From an uncultured Tenacibaculum sp. (GTDB lineage: Bacteria; Bacteroidota; Bacteroidia; Flavobacteriales; Flavobacteriaceae): DNA of 64,000 nt. Positions within the stretch are counted from its first letter, which is position 1; each line of letters begins with the position of its first letter. The notes below the pieces were generated by a model. That model did no database searches and was not told the DNA's origin. It saw nothing but the letters and a program-made list of their open reading frames with translations. This document shows positions 49,776 through 59,735 of this stretch, one piece after another. The stretch spans positions 248,001 through 312,000 of the forward strand of contig NZ_CANMAX010000003.1 of NCBI RefSeq assembly GCF_947495995.1. The letters are read 5' to 3'. A program made the translations under genes and the position numbers.

Positions 49776-52145
49776 ATGAAAACAACATGTTATCACTGTG
49801 GAGACGAATGTAACGAGCATCAAAAAATAGAATTTGATGATAAATCGTTTTGTTGCAATGGATGTAAAACAGTATACGAGATTTTTTCGCTAAACGATTT
49901 AACATGCTATTACGATCTACAAGAAAGTCCGGGAGCAACCCCGCTAGATATTCAAGGAAAATACGATTATTTAGATGATGAAAGTATCATTCAAAAATTA
50001 CTTTCGTTTAACGATGAAAATGTTCAGATTGTAGATTTATATATTCCGCATATTCATTGTAGTTCATGTATTTGGGTGTTAGAAAATCTTCAGAAACTTC
50101 AAAAAGGAATCGTAACTACACAAGTTAATTTTCCTAAAAAGAGTGTACGTATTACATACAAAGTTGATCAAATTAGTCTCAAGGAAATAGTGGTATTGCT
50201 GAGTTCCATTGGTTACGAACCTTATATTTCTTTAGAAGATTATGAATCAGGAAGTAAAAATGTTGATCGTAGTTTAATTTATAAATTAGGTTTGGCAGGT
50301 TTAGCTTTCGGGAACGTAATGTTACTTTCTTTTCCAGAATACTTTGAAGTAAATGAATTTTGGTTAGAAAAGTATAAACACACATTTCGTTGGTTGATGT
50401 TTGCTTTTTCTATTCCTGTAGTTGTGTATGCAGCTAAAGATTATCTGATCTCTGCGTATAAAGGATTACGATCTAAATTATTGAATATCGATGTTCCTAT
50501 CGCATTAGGAATTTTAGTACTTTTTATCAGAAGTATTGTTGAGGTGTTGTTTGATTTAGGAAGTGGTTTTTTCGATAGCTTAACGGGGTTGGTTTTCTTT
50601 TTATTATTAGGGAAGTTTTTTCAGCAAAAAACATACAATTACTTATCGTTTGAGCGTGATTATAAATCTTATTTTCCAATTGCTGTCACGAAAGTGAATA
50701 AAAACGGAAATGAAGAAACCATTCAGATTTACAAGATTGAAAAAGGAGATCGTATTTTAATTCGTAATCAAGAATTAATTCCAGTAGATGGAATTCTAAT
50801 CAATGGAAATGCACAAATCGATTACAGTTTTGTCACTGGTGAAGCAAATCCGGTTCAGAAAAAATCAGGAGATAAATTATTTGCAGGAGGAAAACAATTG
50901 TCAGGAGCTATAGAAATTGAGGCAATCAATTCTGTAGAACAAAGTTATTTAACGCAATTGTGGAGTAACGCCGTTTTTGAAAAAGATAAAACCAGCAGAT
51001 TTACAACCATTACAAATAAAATAAGTAAAAATTTCACCATTGCTATTCTTTCCATCGCTGCTCTAGCAAGTATGTTTTGGTTTCTCACAGATGCAACTAA
51101 AGTTTTAAATGTTTTTACAGCTGTACTTATTATCGCTTGTCCATGTGCAATTGCGTTAGCAGCTCCATTTACTTTAGGTAATATGTTACGAATTTTTGGT
51201 AAGCAAAAGTTCTATTTAAAAAACGCTACAGTTATAGAACAGTTAGCGAAAGTAGATGCGTTGGTTTTTGATAAAACAGGAACCTTAACAACTAGAACAA
51301 ATAGTGAAATAAAATATACAGGTTCTGTCTTAAGTTTTAATGAAGAAAAAGCGTTAAAAGCAACATTACGAGCTTCTAATCATCCTTTAAGTAGAACAAT
51401 TTATGAAACTATGACGAACATTCCTTTGGAGAAAGAGAATCAGGTTTTTGAACATGCAGGAAAAGGATTACAAGCAACTGTAGCTACTGTTGATGTTAAA
51501 GTTGGATCTGCTTCTTTTGTGAAAAATGAAAAGGAACAATTTAGTTCAGATACTTCTGTGCATGTAAGCATTCAAAACGATTATAAAGGAAAGTTCACAT
51601 TAAAAAATACTTATCGTAAACATGTAGATGAAGTATTTCAGACGTTTTCAGCATATGATCTTTCTGTTGTATCAGGAGATAATGAAGGAGAAAAAGCGTA
51701 TTTGAAAAAAAGATTGCCAGAGAACACGACATTATTATTCAATCAAAAGCCAGAAGACAAATTGACTTATGTTTCTCAACTTCAAAAGAAGCATAAAAAT
51801 GTCGCCATGATTGGAGACGGATTAAATGATGCCGGAGCTTTAATGCAAAGTGAAGTTGGTATTGCAGTATCTGAAGATATTAATGTGTTTTCACCTGCAT
51901 GCGATGCAATTTTAGATGCAAATCAGTTTGAAAAACTACCAAAATTTATAAAAGCTACAAAACAAACGATGCGTGTTATCCAATACTGTTTTATCATTTC
52001 TCTGATATATAATAGTGTCGGATTGTATTTCGCTGTAACCGGACAATTATCTCCTGTAATTGCTGCGATTCTAATGCCTTTAAGTTCAATAAGTATTGTG
52101 GTGTTTACCACTATAGCAACTAATATTTTAGGAAAAAAACTATAA
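49776..52145 (+). CDS. ccoI: CcoI/FixI-type copper P-ATPase for cbb3 oxidase
   Basis: A 789-residue P1B ATPase; the ATG at 49776 (MKTTCYHCG) is preferred over a GTG two codons earlier. Order: an N-terminal Cys-rich metal-binding domain (CYHCG...FCCNGCKTVY), an HMA-like domain with HIHCSSCIWVLE, membrane helices, TGEA actuator loop, CPCAIALAAP channel motif, DKTGTLTT phosphorylation motif, SNHPLSRT and GDGLNDAG. It supplies copper to cbb3 cytochrome oxidase rather than detoxifying. It is followed after one base by hemN, under an FNR-type promoter. Confidence 0.92.
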   Translation: MKTTCYHCGDECNEHQKIEFDDKSFCCNGCKTVYEIFSLNDLTCYYDLQESPGATPLDIQGKYDYLDDESIIQKLLSFNDENVQIVDLYIPHIHCSSCIWVLENLQKLQKGIVTTQVNFPKKSVRITYKVDQISLKEIVVLLSSIGYEPYISLEDYESGSKNVDRSLIYKLGLAGLAFGNVMLLSFPEYFEVNEFWLEKYKHTFRWLMFAFSIPVVVYAAKDYLISAYKGLRSKLLNIDVPIALGILVLFIRSIVEVLFDLGSGFFDSLTGLVFFLLLGKFFQQKTYNYLSFERDYKSYFPIAVTKVNKNGNEETIQIYKIEKGDRILIRNQELIPVDGILINGNAQIDYSFVTGEANPVQKKSGDKLFAGGKQLSGAIEIEAINSVEQSYLTQLWSNAVFEKDKTSRFTTITNKISKNFTIAILSIAALASMFWFLTDATKVLNVFTAVLIIACPCAIALAAPFTLGNMLRIFGKQKFYLKNATVIEQLAKVDALVFDKTGTLTTRTNSEIKYTGSVLSFNEEKALKATLRASNHPLSRTIYETMTNIPLEKENQVFEHAGKGLQATVATVDVKVGSASFVKNEKEQFSSDTSVHVSIQNDYKGKFTLKNTYRKHVDEVFQTFSAYDLSVVSGDNEGEKAYLKKRLPENTTLLFNQKPEDKLTYVSQLQKKHKNVAMIGDGLNDAGALMQSEVGIAVSEDINVFSPACDAILDANQFEKLPKFIKATKQTMRVIQYCFIISLIYNSVGLYFAVTGQLSPVIAAILMPLSSISIVVFTTIATNILGKKL

Positions 52146-52146
52146 T

Positions 52147-53508
52147 ATGAAATCACTAATTCAAAAATATAACATTCCCGGTCCAAGATATACGAGTTAT
52201 CCAACTGTTCCATATTGGGATGCAACTACGTTTTCAAAAGAAAAATGGCTTAAAAGTTTTAAAAAATCATTTGAAGAAAGTAATCAAGAAGAAGGAATAA
52301 GTTTATACATACATCTACCTTTTTGCGAAAGTTTATGCACATTTTGTGCTTGTCATAAACACATTACAAAACGTCATGAAGTTGAAATTCCATATATCAA
52401 AACTTTAATTAAAGAATGGGAATTATATAAAGAAAAAATGACTCAAGTTCCTGTGATCAAAGAAATTCATTTAGGTGGAGGAACACCGACTTTTTTTGCT
52501 TCGAAACAATTAAAAGAACTGATTGATTCAATTTTAGAAGGAAGTCAAAAACACCCTGATTTTGAGTTTAGTTTTGAAGGTCATCCGAATAATACAACAA
52601 AAGAACAATTGGAAACTTTATATAATCTCGGATTTACACGTGTAAGTTTTGGTATTCAAGATTATGATAGTATTGTTCAAAAAGCAATTCATAGAATTCA
52701 ATCTTTTGAAAACGTAAAAAAAGTCACAAAATGGGCTCGTGAAATTGGATATACATCTGTGAGTCACGATTTAATTTTTGGATTACCATTTCAAACTAAA
52801 GAAAGTATTACCGATACAATTTTAAAGACAAAAGAATTGCTTCCAGATCGAATTTCTTTTTACAGTTATGCGCATGTGCCTTGGGTAAAAGGAGTTGGTC
52901 AACGTGGTTTTAGTGAAGAACATTTACCTAAGTCAGATGAGAAAAGAGCTTTGTATGAATTAGGAAAAGAAATGCTAACCAACATCGGATATCATGAAAT
53001 AGGAATGGATCATTTTGCGTTGCCTTCCGACAGTTTGTTTAAAGCGACAACTTCACAAAAACTCCATAGAAATTTTATGGGATACACATCGAGTAAAACC
53101 AAACTCATGATCGGTTTAGGAATGTCGGCAATTAGTGATTCTTGGTACGGATTTGCACAAAATGTAAAAACCGTAAAAGAATATCAAATGTTAGTCAATA
53201 ATGGTGAGATTCCAATATTTAGAGGTCATATTTTAACTGATGAAGATTTAGTGATTCGAAAACATATTCTAAATATCATGTGTCATTTTTCTACGAATTG
53301 GAAAGCAAAAGAAATGCATTTTGAAACTTTACCTAAATCAATAGGATTATTAGAAGAAATCGCTTCAGATAATTTAATTGCAATTGATCGTAATTCATTA
53401 AATGTAGCTCAAGAAGCTCGACCATTTATTCGAAATATTTGTATGGCTTTCGATGTACGATTACAACAAAAGAAACCTGAAACAAAGTTGTTCTCAATGA
53501 CGATATAA
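52147..53508 (+). CDS. hemN: Oxygen-independent coproporphyrinogen III oxidase
   Basis: A 453-residue radical-SAM enzyme: start IPGPRYTSYPTVPYW, the iron-sulphur motif CESLCTFCAC, and LHLGGGTPTFF (SAM-binding GGGTP). It makes protoporphyrinogen without oxygen and so supplies haem for the cbb3 oxidase when oxygen is low. It is cotranscribed with ccoI. Confidence 0.93.
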   Translation: MKSLIQKYNIPGPRYTSYPTVPYWDATTFSKEKWLKSFKKSFEESNQEEGISLYIHLPFCESLCTFCACHKHITKRHEVEIPYIKTLIKEWELYKEKMTQVPVIKEIHLGGGTPTFFASKQLKELIDSILEGSQKHPDFEFSFEGHPNNTTKEQLETLYNLGFTRVSFGIQDYDSIVQKAIHRIQSFENVKKVTKWAREIGYTSVSHDLIFGLPFQTKESITDTILKTKELLPDRISFYSYAHVPWVKGVGQRGFSEEHLPKSDEKRALYELGKEMLTNIGYHEIGMDHFALPSDSLFKATTSQKLHRNFMGYTSSKTKLMIGLGMSAISDSWYGFAQNVKTVKEYQMLVNNGEIPIFRGHILTDEDLVIRKHILNIMCHFSTNWKAKEMHFETLPKSIGLLEEIASDNLIAIDRNSLNVAQEARPFIRNICMAFDVRLQQKKPETKLFSMTI

Positions 53509-53568
53509 TTCGATAGAAGAAATTACGTCAAATAAATATGATTTTTTCTAAGAATAAACCCCCGAACA

Positions 53569-53611
53569 TGACCAATATCATAGTATAAAAATCTTTCCAA
53601 AACTACTTTTG
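53569..53611 (+). promoter_or_regulatory. FNR/CRP-type box and promoter of the cco operon
   Basis: TGACCAATATCA (53569-53580) and a perfect -7 element TACTTTTG (53604-53611), box start to -7 start again 35 bases. The ccoS start is at 53636. Confidence 0.75.
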
Positions 53612-53635
53612 AAATATAATTAATAAACTAACAAG

Positions 53636-53803
53636 ATGGGGGTAATTTATGTATTGCTGGCAGTAAGTGTTTCAGTAGCAATAGTCTTTTTTATTGCATT
53701 TATAATTTCCGTTAAAAAGGGACAATATGACGATACCTACACTCCTTCAGTTAGAATGTTATTTGACGACGAGTTAGTAACCAAGAATACAAATAAAGAA
53801 TAG
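53636..53803 (+). CDS. ccoS: cbb3 oxidase maturation protein CcoS
   Basis: A 55-residue single-helix membrane protein (hydrophobic residues 2-26, then KKGQYDDTYTPSVRMLFDDE). This is the expected CcoS pattern, in which a short helix precedes an acidic tail. CcoS helps insert cofactors into CcoN. It is the first gene of the cco operon, 21 bases before ccoNO. Confidence 0.85.
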   Translation: MGVIYVLLAVSVSVAIVFFIAFIISVKKGQYDDTYTPSVRMLFDDELVTKNTNKE

Positions 53804-53824
53804 ATTTTTAATTCAATTTAAATT

Positions 53825-56023
53825 ATGGAAATGCAACAATTTTATTACGATAATAAAATCGTAAAAAAATTTATTTACGCTACCTTATTATGGGGAATCG
53901 TAGGTTTTTCAGTAGGGCTTCTCTTAGCTTTTATGTTTTTATTCCCAAATATAACTGATGGGATTTCATGGCTTAGTTTTGGTCGTTTAAGACCGTTACA
54001 TACTAATGCTGTGATTTTTGCTTTCGTAGGAAATGCAATTTATGCAGGTGTATATTATTCTCTTCAACGTTTGTTAAAAACGAGAATGGCAAGTGATCTG
54101 TTGAGTAACATTAATTTCTGGGGATGGCAGTTGATTATTGTAGCAGCAGCAATTACACTTCCTTTAGGATATACAACGTCTAAAGAATATGCCGAATTAG
54201 AATGGCCAATAGATATTGCAATTGCTGTAGTATGGGTCGTATTTGGTATAAACATGATTTGGACGATCTTAAAACGTCGTCAACGTCACTTGTATGTTGC
54301 TATTTGGTTTTACCTAGCAACTTTTGTTACTGTAGCTGTTTTACACATTTTTAATAGTTTAGAATTACCAGTAAGTGGATTGAAAAGTTATTCTGTTTAT
54401 GCTGGAGTTCAAGATGCTTTAGTACAATGGTGGTACGGGCATAATGCTGTGGCATTTTTCTTAACTACTCCTTTTTTAGGATTGATGTATTACTTTATTC
54501 CTAAGGCGGCAAACAGACCGGTGTATTCTTATCGATTATCGATTATTCACTTTTGGTCTTTAATTTTCATTTATATCTGGGCAGGTCCGCATCACTTATT
54601 ATATTCTGCTTTACCAAACTGGGCTCAGAATTTAGGAGTAGTTTTTTCAATTATGTTAATTGCTCCATCTTGGGGAGGAATGATCAACGGATTATTAACC
54701 TTAAGAGGTAGTTGGGATAAAGTTCGTGAAGATCCAGTTTTAAAATTCATGGTCGTTGCAATTACAGGTTATGGTATGGCAACTTTTGAAGGACCAATGT
54801 TGTCACTAAAAAATGTAAATGCAATTGCACACTTTACCGACTGGATTATTGCTCACGTTCACGTAGGAGCTTTAGCGTGGAATGGATTTATGACTTTCGG
54901 TATGATTTATTGGTTAGTTCCTAAATTATTTAAAACAAAATTATATTCTAGAGCTTTAGCGAATTTCCATTTCTGGATAGGAACTTTAGGAATCATTATC
55001 TACACATTACCAATGTATGTTGCTGGTTTTGTTCAAGCTTTTATGTGGAAACAATTTAATCCAGATGGAACATTAACTTATGCAAACTTCTTAGAAACAG
55101 TTCAAGAGATTTTACCAATGTATTGGCTACGTGCTATCGGAGGTAGTTTATACATCATCGGAGCAATTGTAATGGTTTACGTTATTGTGCAAACGATTAG
55201 ACAAGGTGAAAAAGTAACTGATGATTTAGCTGAAGCAGCTCCATTAACTAAAGTTTCAAAATATAGAACAAAAGGAGAAACATGGCATACTTGGTTAGAG
55301 CGTAAGCCAGTGAAATTAACATTGTATGCAACCATAGCAATTTTAATTGGTGGAGTAGTACAAATTGTACCAACATTAATGGTTGAGTCTAACATTCCGT
55401 ATATCGAAGCTGTAAAACCATATTCTCCATTAGAATTAGAAGGTAGAGATATTTATATCTCAAATGGTTGTGTTTCGTGTCACTCACAAATGATTCGTCC
55501 ATTTAGAAGTGAAGTAGAACGTTATGGAGAATATTCTAAAGCAGGAGAATTTGTGTACGATCATCCTTTCTTATGGGGAAGTAAACGTACTGGTCCAGAT
55601 TTACATCGTGTAGGAGGAAAGTATAACGACAGTTGGCACTTTAATCATATGTACGATCCACAAAGTACTTCACCAGGATCTATTATGCCAGCTTACCAAT
55701 GGATTATCAAAAATAAACTGGATAAATCGGAAACAGAGAAGAAAATGCGAGCCATGATCACTTTAGGGGTTCCTTATACAGAAGAAGATGTGAAAAATGC
55801 TCAAAAGAGTATGGATGAACAAGGAATGAAAATTCAAGAAAACTTATATGAAGATCCAGATTTTGCTAGTAACTACGATGCAAGTAAAAAGTATGCAAAA
55901 GCAAATGATATTCCTTTTGTGGAAATGAAAGACAGAGAAATTGTAGCACTTATTGCGTATTTACAACGATTAGGAGTTGATATTAAAGTAAACGATGTAA
56001 AAGACAAATTATCAAAAAAATAG
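53825..56023 (+). CDS. ccoN: cbb3 cytochrome oxidase subunits I and II, fused (CcoNO)
   Basis: A 732-residue fusion. Residues about 1-480 are the twelve-helix CcoN with haem b and Cu_B ligands (LRPLHTNAVIFAF, WWYGHNAVAFF, GPHHLLYSA, HVHVGALAWNG). Residues about 510-732 are CcoO with one membrane anchor (LYATIAILIGGVVQIVP) and a single haem-c motif CVSCH. It reduces oxygen with high affinity and pumps protons. The N-O fusion is a known Bacteroidota arrangement. It is followed by ccoQ after four bases. Confidence 0.95.
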   Translation: MEMQQFYYDNKIVKKFIYATLLWGIVGFSVGLLLAFMFLFPNITDGISWLSFGRLRPLHTNAVIFAFVGNAIYAGVYYSLQRLLKTRMASDLLSNINFWGWQLIIVAAAITLPLGYTTSKEYAELEWPIDIAIAVVWVVFGINMIWTILKRRQRHLYVAIWFYLATFVTVAVLHIFNSLELPVSGLKSYSVYAGVQDALVQWWYGHNAVAFFLTTPFLGLMYYFIPKAANRPVYSYRLSIIHFWSLIFIYIWAGPHHLLYSALPNWAQNLGVVFSIMLIAPSWGGMINGLLTLRGSWDKVREDPVLKFMVVAITGYGMATFEGPMLSLKNVNAIAHFTDWIIAHVHVGALAWNGFMTFGMIYWLVPKLFKTKLYSRALANFHFWIGTLGIIIYTLPMYVAGFVQAFMWKQFNPDGTLTYANFLETVQEILPMYWLRAIGGSLYIIGAIVMVYVIVQTIRQGEKVTDDLAEAAPLTKVSKYRTKGETWHTWLERKPVKLTLYATIAILIGGVVQIVPTLMVESNIPYIEAVKPYSPLELEGRDIYISNGCVSCHSQMIRPFRSEVERYGEYSKAGEFVYDHPFLWGSKRTGPDLHRVGGKYNDSWHFNHMYDPQSTSPGSIMPAYQWIIKNKLDKSETEKKMRAMITLGVPYTEEDVKNAQKSMDEQGMKIQENLYEDPDFASNYDASKKYAKANDIPFVEMKDREIVALIAYLQRLGVDIKVNDVKDKLSKK

Positions 56024-56027
56024 AACC

Positions 56028-56195
56028 ATGTTAAAGTTTGTAAAAAATCATTTAGAGAGTATCACAGGAATAGAAATCTATCCATTGATTTCATTAAGCA
56101 TATTCTTCACCTTTTTTCTATTGCTTTTTTGGTGGGTCTTTACAGCAAAGAAATCATACATAAAAAAAGTAAGTCATATACCATTAGATAATTAA
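56028..56195 (+). CDS. ccoQ: cbb3 oxidase subunit CcoQ
   Basis: A 55-residue protein with one helix (about 18-40, ISLSIFFTFFLLLFWWVF) and a Lys-rich C-terminus, in the expected place between ccoNO and ccoP. CcoQ stabilises the oxidase. The family was called on position and topology. Confidence 0.75.
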   Translation: MLKFVKNHLESITGIEIYPLISLSIFFTFFLLLFWWVFTAKKSYIKKVSHIPLDN

Positions 56196-56206
56196 ACAGA
56201 AAAATC

Positions 56207-57076
56207 ATGAAAAGAGTTTTTCAATCGATCATATACCTACTATTTGTTTTTGTAAGTTTTTGGGCTTTAATTAAAGCAATTACTTCATATGAAAATCCAT
56301 TTAGTTTATACGAAAACCCATTAGTTTGGATACTGTTAGTCTTCTTAATATTAGTCATTTTAGTCAAAGAATACTTTAGTTACACTGTGTACAAAATGAC
56401 TGAGGAATTAAAACTAGAAAAAGAAGGTTTTAATCCAGAAGAAATAGAAGATGAATGGGAAGTATGGTTCAAAAAGATCCTGAAGAAATTTACAAGATCT
56501 AAAGCAATAGAAGAGGAAGAAGAAATTGTATTAGATCATAACTACGACGGCATAAAAGAATTAGATAATGTGCTTCCGCCATGGTGGGTGTATTTATTCT
56601 ATGCAACAATTGTTTTCGGAGTAATTTACTTGATACGTTTTCATATTGCAGGAGGAGATACTCAAGAAATGGAATATGAAAAAGCAATGGCAAAAGCCAA
56701 ATATGAAATTGAACAGTATAAATCTACGACACCAAATTTATTTGATATTACCAAGGTAGAGTTGTTAACAGAAGATTCAGATTTAGCAAGAGGTAAAGCA
56801 GTGTTTAATTTGAATTGTGCATCGTGTCACGCTCCTGATGGAGGTGGAGGGGTAGGACCAAATCTTACAGATGAATATTGGATTTTAGGTGGTGGATTTA
56901 AGAATGTTTTCAATACAGTTTATAACGGAGGTAGAGCAGGAAAAGGAATGGTGCCTTGGAAAGGAGTTCTAAAACCTCAAGACATTCAAAAAGTGGCGAG
57001 TTATATTATTTCTCTTGAAGGAAATACAACAGCCAAACCAAAGAAACCACAAGGAGAAATCTGGAAAAAAGAATAG
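56207..57076 (+). CDS. ccoP: cbb3 oxidase subunit III, single-haem CcoP
   Basis: A 289-residue membrane-anchored cytochrome c. Two N-terminal helices (about 5-30 and 36-58), a charged loop, a third helix (about 130-147) and one c-type haem domain with NCASCHAPDGGGG, GPNLT and a Met ligand in KGMVPWKG. Proteobacterial CcoP has two haems; here only one CxxCH is present. It feeds electrons to CcoNO. Confidence 0.92.
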   Translation: MKRVFQSIIYLLFVFVSFWALIKAITSYENPFSLYENPLVWILLVFLILVILVKEYFSYTVYKMTEELKLEKEGFNPEEIEDEWEVWFKKILKKFTRSKAIEEEEEIVLDHNYDGIKELDNVLPPWWVYLFYATIVFGVIYLIRFHIAGGDTQEMEYEKAMAKAKYEIEQYKSTTPNLFDITKVELLTEDSDLARGKAVFNLNCASCHAPDGGGGVGPNLTDEYWILGGGFKNVFNTVYNGGRAGKGMVPWKGVLKPQDIQKVASYIISLEGNTTAKPKKPQGEIWKKE

Positions 57077-57102
57077 TTAGTAATTAGTTTTGATAGTTGA
57101 CA

Positions 57103-58524
57103 ATGGGAACACCTAAAAACGAAAAGTTTAGAGATAGTATTGGTACCATAGACTCCGAAGGAAAACGTGCTTGGGTGTTTCCTAAACAACCTAAAGGAAA
57201 ACTATACAATTATCGTAGTTATGTGAGCTACGCATTGTTACTTTTTCTATTGTCTGCACCATTTATAAAAATTAAAGGAAATCAATTTTTATTATTTAAT
57301 GTTCTAGAACGTAAATTCAATGTGTTCGGATTTCCATTTTGGCCGCAAGATTTTCATTTGGTAGTAATATCAATGATTATCGGGGTTGTGTTTGTAACTC
57401 TGTTTACGGTTGTTTTCGGAAGAGTTTTCTGTGGATGGATTTGTCCGCAAACTATTTTCCTAGAAATGGTTTTCAGAAAAATAGAATACTGGATTGAAGG
57501 AGATCGAGGAAAACAAATACGCTTGGCTAAACAACCTTGGAATGCTGAAAAGATCAGAAAAAAGGTATTAAAATGGTTTGTATTCTTTTTAATTTCATTT
57601 GGTATTGCGAATGTGTTTTTAGCATACATTATCGGAAGTGATGAACTTTTACTATACATAAGTAACGGACCAGCAAATCATGTTTCAACATTTATAGCGC
57701 TGTTAATTTTTACTGGTGTTTTTTACTTTGTTTTTGCATGGTTTAGAGAGCAAGTATGCATTATCGCTTGTCCGTACGGACGATTACAAGGTGTTTTATT
57801 AGATAATCAATCTGTTGTTGTTGCTTACGATTACAAACGAGGAGAAAAAGAAAAAGGAAGAGCAAAATTTAATAAAAAAGAAGATAGAGTTGCTTCTGGT
57901 AAAGGAGATTGTATCGATTGTAAACAATGTGTTCATGTTTGTCCTACAGGAATAGATATTCGTAACGGAACTCAATTAGAATGTGTGAATTGTACGGCTT
58001 GTATAGATGAGTGTGACACCATGATGGAAAACATCGGGTATCCAAAAGGATTAATTCGTTTTGCAAGTATTGAAAATATAGAAAAAAAGAGCCCGTTTAA
58101 GTTTACTGCTAGAATGAAAGGTTATGTTGCAGTGCTTGTCATCTTATTTGGAGTTTTAACAGGAATGTTGTTCTTAAGAAATGATGTTGAAGCCAAAGTA
58201 TTTCGATTACCAGGTCAGTTATATGAACGAAAAGCAGACGGAATAATCAGTAACGTGTATTCTTTTAAAATTGTAAATAAAACTACTGAAGAAATTAACA
58301 ATATACATTACGAATTATTATCTCATAAAGGGAAAATAGAAATTGTAACACATCAAGACTTTACAATTCCTAAACAAGGTATGGCAGAAGGTTCTCTTTT
58401 TATTGAGTTACATCAAAGTCAGTTAAAAAAAGATAGAGTGAAACTCAAAATAGGAGTATACAGTAAAGACAAACTTATAGAAACTACCACAACAAATTTT
58501 TTAGGACCTAGAAAATTTTGGTAA
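57103..58524 (+). CDS. ccoG: Cytochrome oxidase accessory ferredoxin CcoG
   Basis: A 473-residue membrane protein (start at ATG 57103; a TTG lies two codons upstream). Several helices, CGWICPQTIF and IIACPYGRLQG, then two 4Fe-4S clusters CIDCKQCVHVCPTG and CVNCTACIDECD, and an Ig-like C-terminal domain (about 370-473). CcoG reduces Cu(II) for delivery to the oxidase. It sits in the cco operon between ccoP and ccoH. Confidence 0.92.
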   Translation: MGTPKNEKFRDSIGTIDSEGKRAWVFPKQPKGKLYNYRSYVSYALLLFLLSAPFIKIKGNQFLLFNVLERKFNVFGFPFWPQDFHLVVISMIIGVVFVTLFTVVFGRVFCGWICPQTIFLEMVFRKIEYWIEGDRGKQIRLAKQPWNAEKIRKKVLKWFVFFLISFGIANVFLAYIIGSDELLLYISNGPANHVSTFIALLIFTGVFYFVFAWFREQVCIIACPYGRLQGVLLDNQSVVVAYDYKRGEKEKGRAKFNKKEDRVASGKGDCIDCKQCVHVCPTGIDIRNGTQLECVNCTACIDECDTMMENIGYPKGLIRFASIENIEKKSPFKFTARMKGYVAVLVILFGVLTGMLFLRNDVEAKVFRLPGQLYERKADGIISNVYSFKIVNKTTEEINNIHYELLSHKGKIEIVTHQDFTIPKQGMAEGSLFIELHQSQLKKDRVKLKIGVYSKDKLIETTTTNFLGPRKFW

Positions 58525-58544
58525 CACTTTAAATTAAAATCAAT

Positions 58545-58991
58545 ATGAAACTAAATTGGGGTACAGGTATAGTAATAGCAATCATAGCTTTTATTGGATT
58601 TATCATGTTTATGGTTACAACAATGATAACAGACCACAAATACAATCACGATTTGGTAACCGACAGATATTATCAAAAAGAATTAAAATATCAAGATAAT
58701 ATCAATGCAGAACAAAATGTATTAGCAATAAAAGATGCTATAGTTATTCAATCAAATCAAAAAGGTTTAGAGCTTCTATTCTCAGAAGAATTTCAATCAG
58801 AATTTATAAAAGGAAAAGTATTCTTATACAGACCTTCAGACAAAACTTTAGATAGTGAGTTCCCTATAGTTTTGAAAAATCGTACGCTTCATATTCCTGA
58901 AAAGTTTTTAGTTGGGGGACGTTGGAATATTACAGTTGATTTTACTTACAAGGGAACTCCTTTTTTATATCATAAAGAACTTACACTTTAA
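58545..58991 (+). CDS. ccoH: cbb3 oxidase assembly protein CcoH (FixH)
   Basis: A 148-residue protein with one N-terminal helix (about 8-30) and a periplasmic beta-rich domain ending GGRWNITVDFTYKGTPF, the FixH/CcoH hallmark. It is needed for assembly of the cbb3 oxidase. It overlaps the next gene by one base. Confidence 0.88.
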   Translation: MKLNWGTGIVIAIIAFIGFIMFMVTTMITDHKYNHDLVTDRYYQKELKYQDNINAEQNVLAIKDAIVIQSNQKGLELLFSEEFQSEFIKGKVFLYRPSDKTLDSEFPIVLKNRTLHIPEKFLVGGRWNITVDFTYKGTPFLYHKELTL

Positions 58992-59692
58992 TGCTATATA
59001 CTGCTTTCATATTGGGTTTATTGGGAAGTCTACACTGTTTAGGTATGTGCGGACCAATAGCTTTTATGTTGCCATTAAATAGGCAAAATCAAGTAACGCA
59101 GTTTTTTCAGCTAATGAGTTATCATTTAGGAAGACTATCAACTTATGCTTTGTTAGGTTTGGTATTCGGATTATTAGGTAGAGGTTTTGAATTATTTACA
59201 TTTCAACAACATTTATCTATTTTCACAGGAGTTCTAATGATTGTAATCATTTTATTCCCCAAAATTGTTCACCGATTAAAAATTACCAATTCATTAAACA
59301 GGTTTGTTATCAAAGTAAAATCTGAATTAGGTAAAGAACTCAAAGAGAAAAAAAGAAATACATTTTTCCTTATTGGTTTTTTAAATGGATTTCTTCCTTG
59401 CGGATTGGTTTATATGGCTGTATTGGGAGCTATAGCAACTCACAATGTCGTTTACGGAAGTTTATATATGTTTTTATTCGGTGTAGGAACAATTCCGTTA
59501 ATGAGTTCAATAGTTTATCTAGGAAAATTTACTCACTTCAGTTTCTATAAATGTTTCCGAAAAATAGTTCCGTTTGCTGTTATCATTATTGGCGTATTAT
59601 TTATTCTTCGAGGTTTAGCTTTAGATATTCCTTATATCTCACCAGCAAATTCTGTGAGTAATTTAGTTGAACACAAAGCCGTGTGTAGATAA
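58991..59692 (+). CDS. SafE/DsbD-like polytopic membrane protein
   Basis: A 233-residue protein with about six helices and the motif LGLLGSLHCLGMCGPIAF plus GFLNGFLPCGLVYMA, typical of the TauE/SafE-like (UreH/DsbD_2) family found at the end of cco operons. The conserved MCGP and PCGL Cys residues suggest a role in copper or thiol transfer across the membrane. It is coupled to ccoH and ends the operon. Confidence 0.82.
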   Translation: MLYTAFILGLLGSLHCLGMCGPIAFMLPLNRQNQVTQFFQLMSYHLGRLSTYALLGLVFGLLGRGFELFTFQQHLSIFTGVLMIVIILFPKIVHRLKITNSLNRFVIKVKSELGKELKEKKRNTFFLIGFLNGFLPCGLVYMAVLGAIATHNVVYGSLYMFLFGVGTIPLMSSIVYLGKFTHFSFYKCFRKIVPFAVIIIGVLFILRGLALDIPYISPANSVSNLVEHKAVCR

Positions 59693-59700
59693 TTTGCTGG

Positions 59701-59723
59701 AACATGATTTTACTCATGTTTTT
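59701..59723 (+). terminator. Terminator of the cco operon
   Basis: AACATGA (59701-59707) and TCATGTT (59714-59720) form a 7-bp stem with a six-base loop followed by Ts. Confidence 0.65.
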
Positions 59724-59735
59724 GAATAAGGTAAC

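Noticed and set aside
57368..57380. TATCAATGATTATC inside ccoG
   Set aside because: The half sites are in the wrong orientation and order, and it is within a gene.
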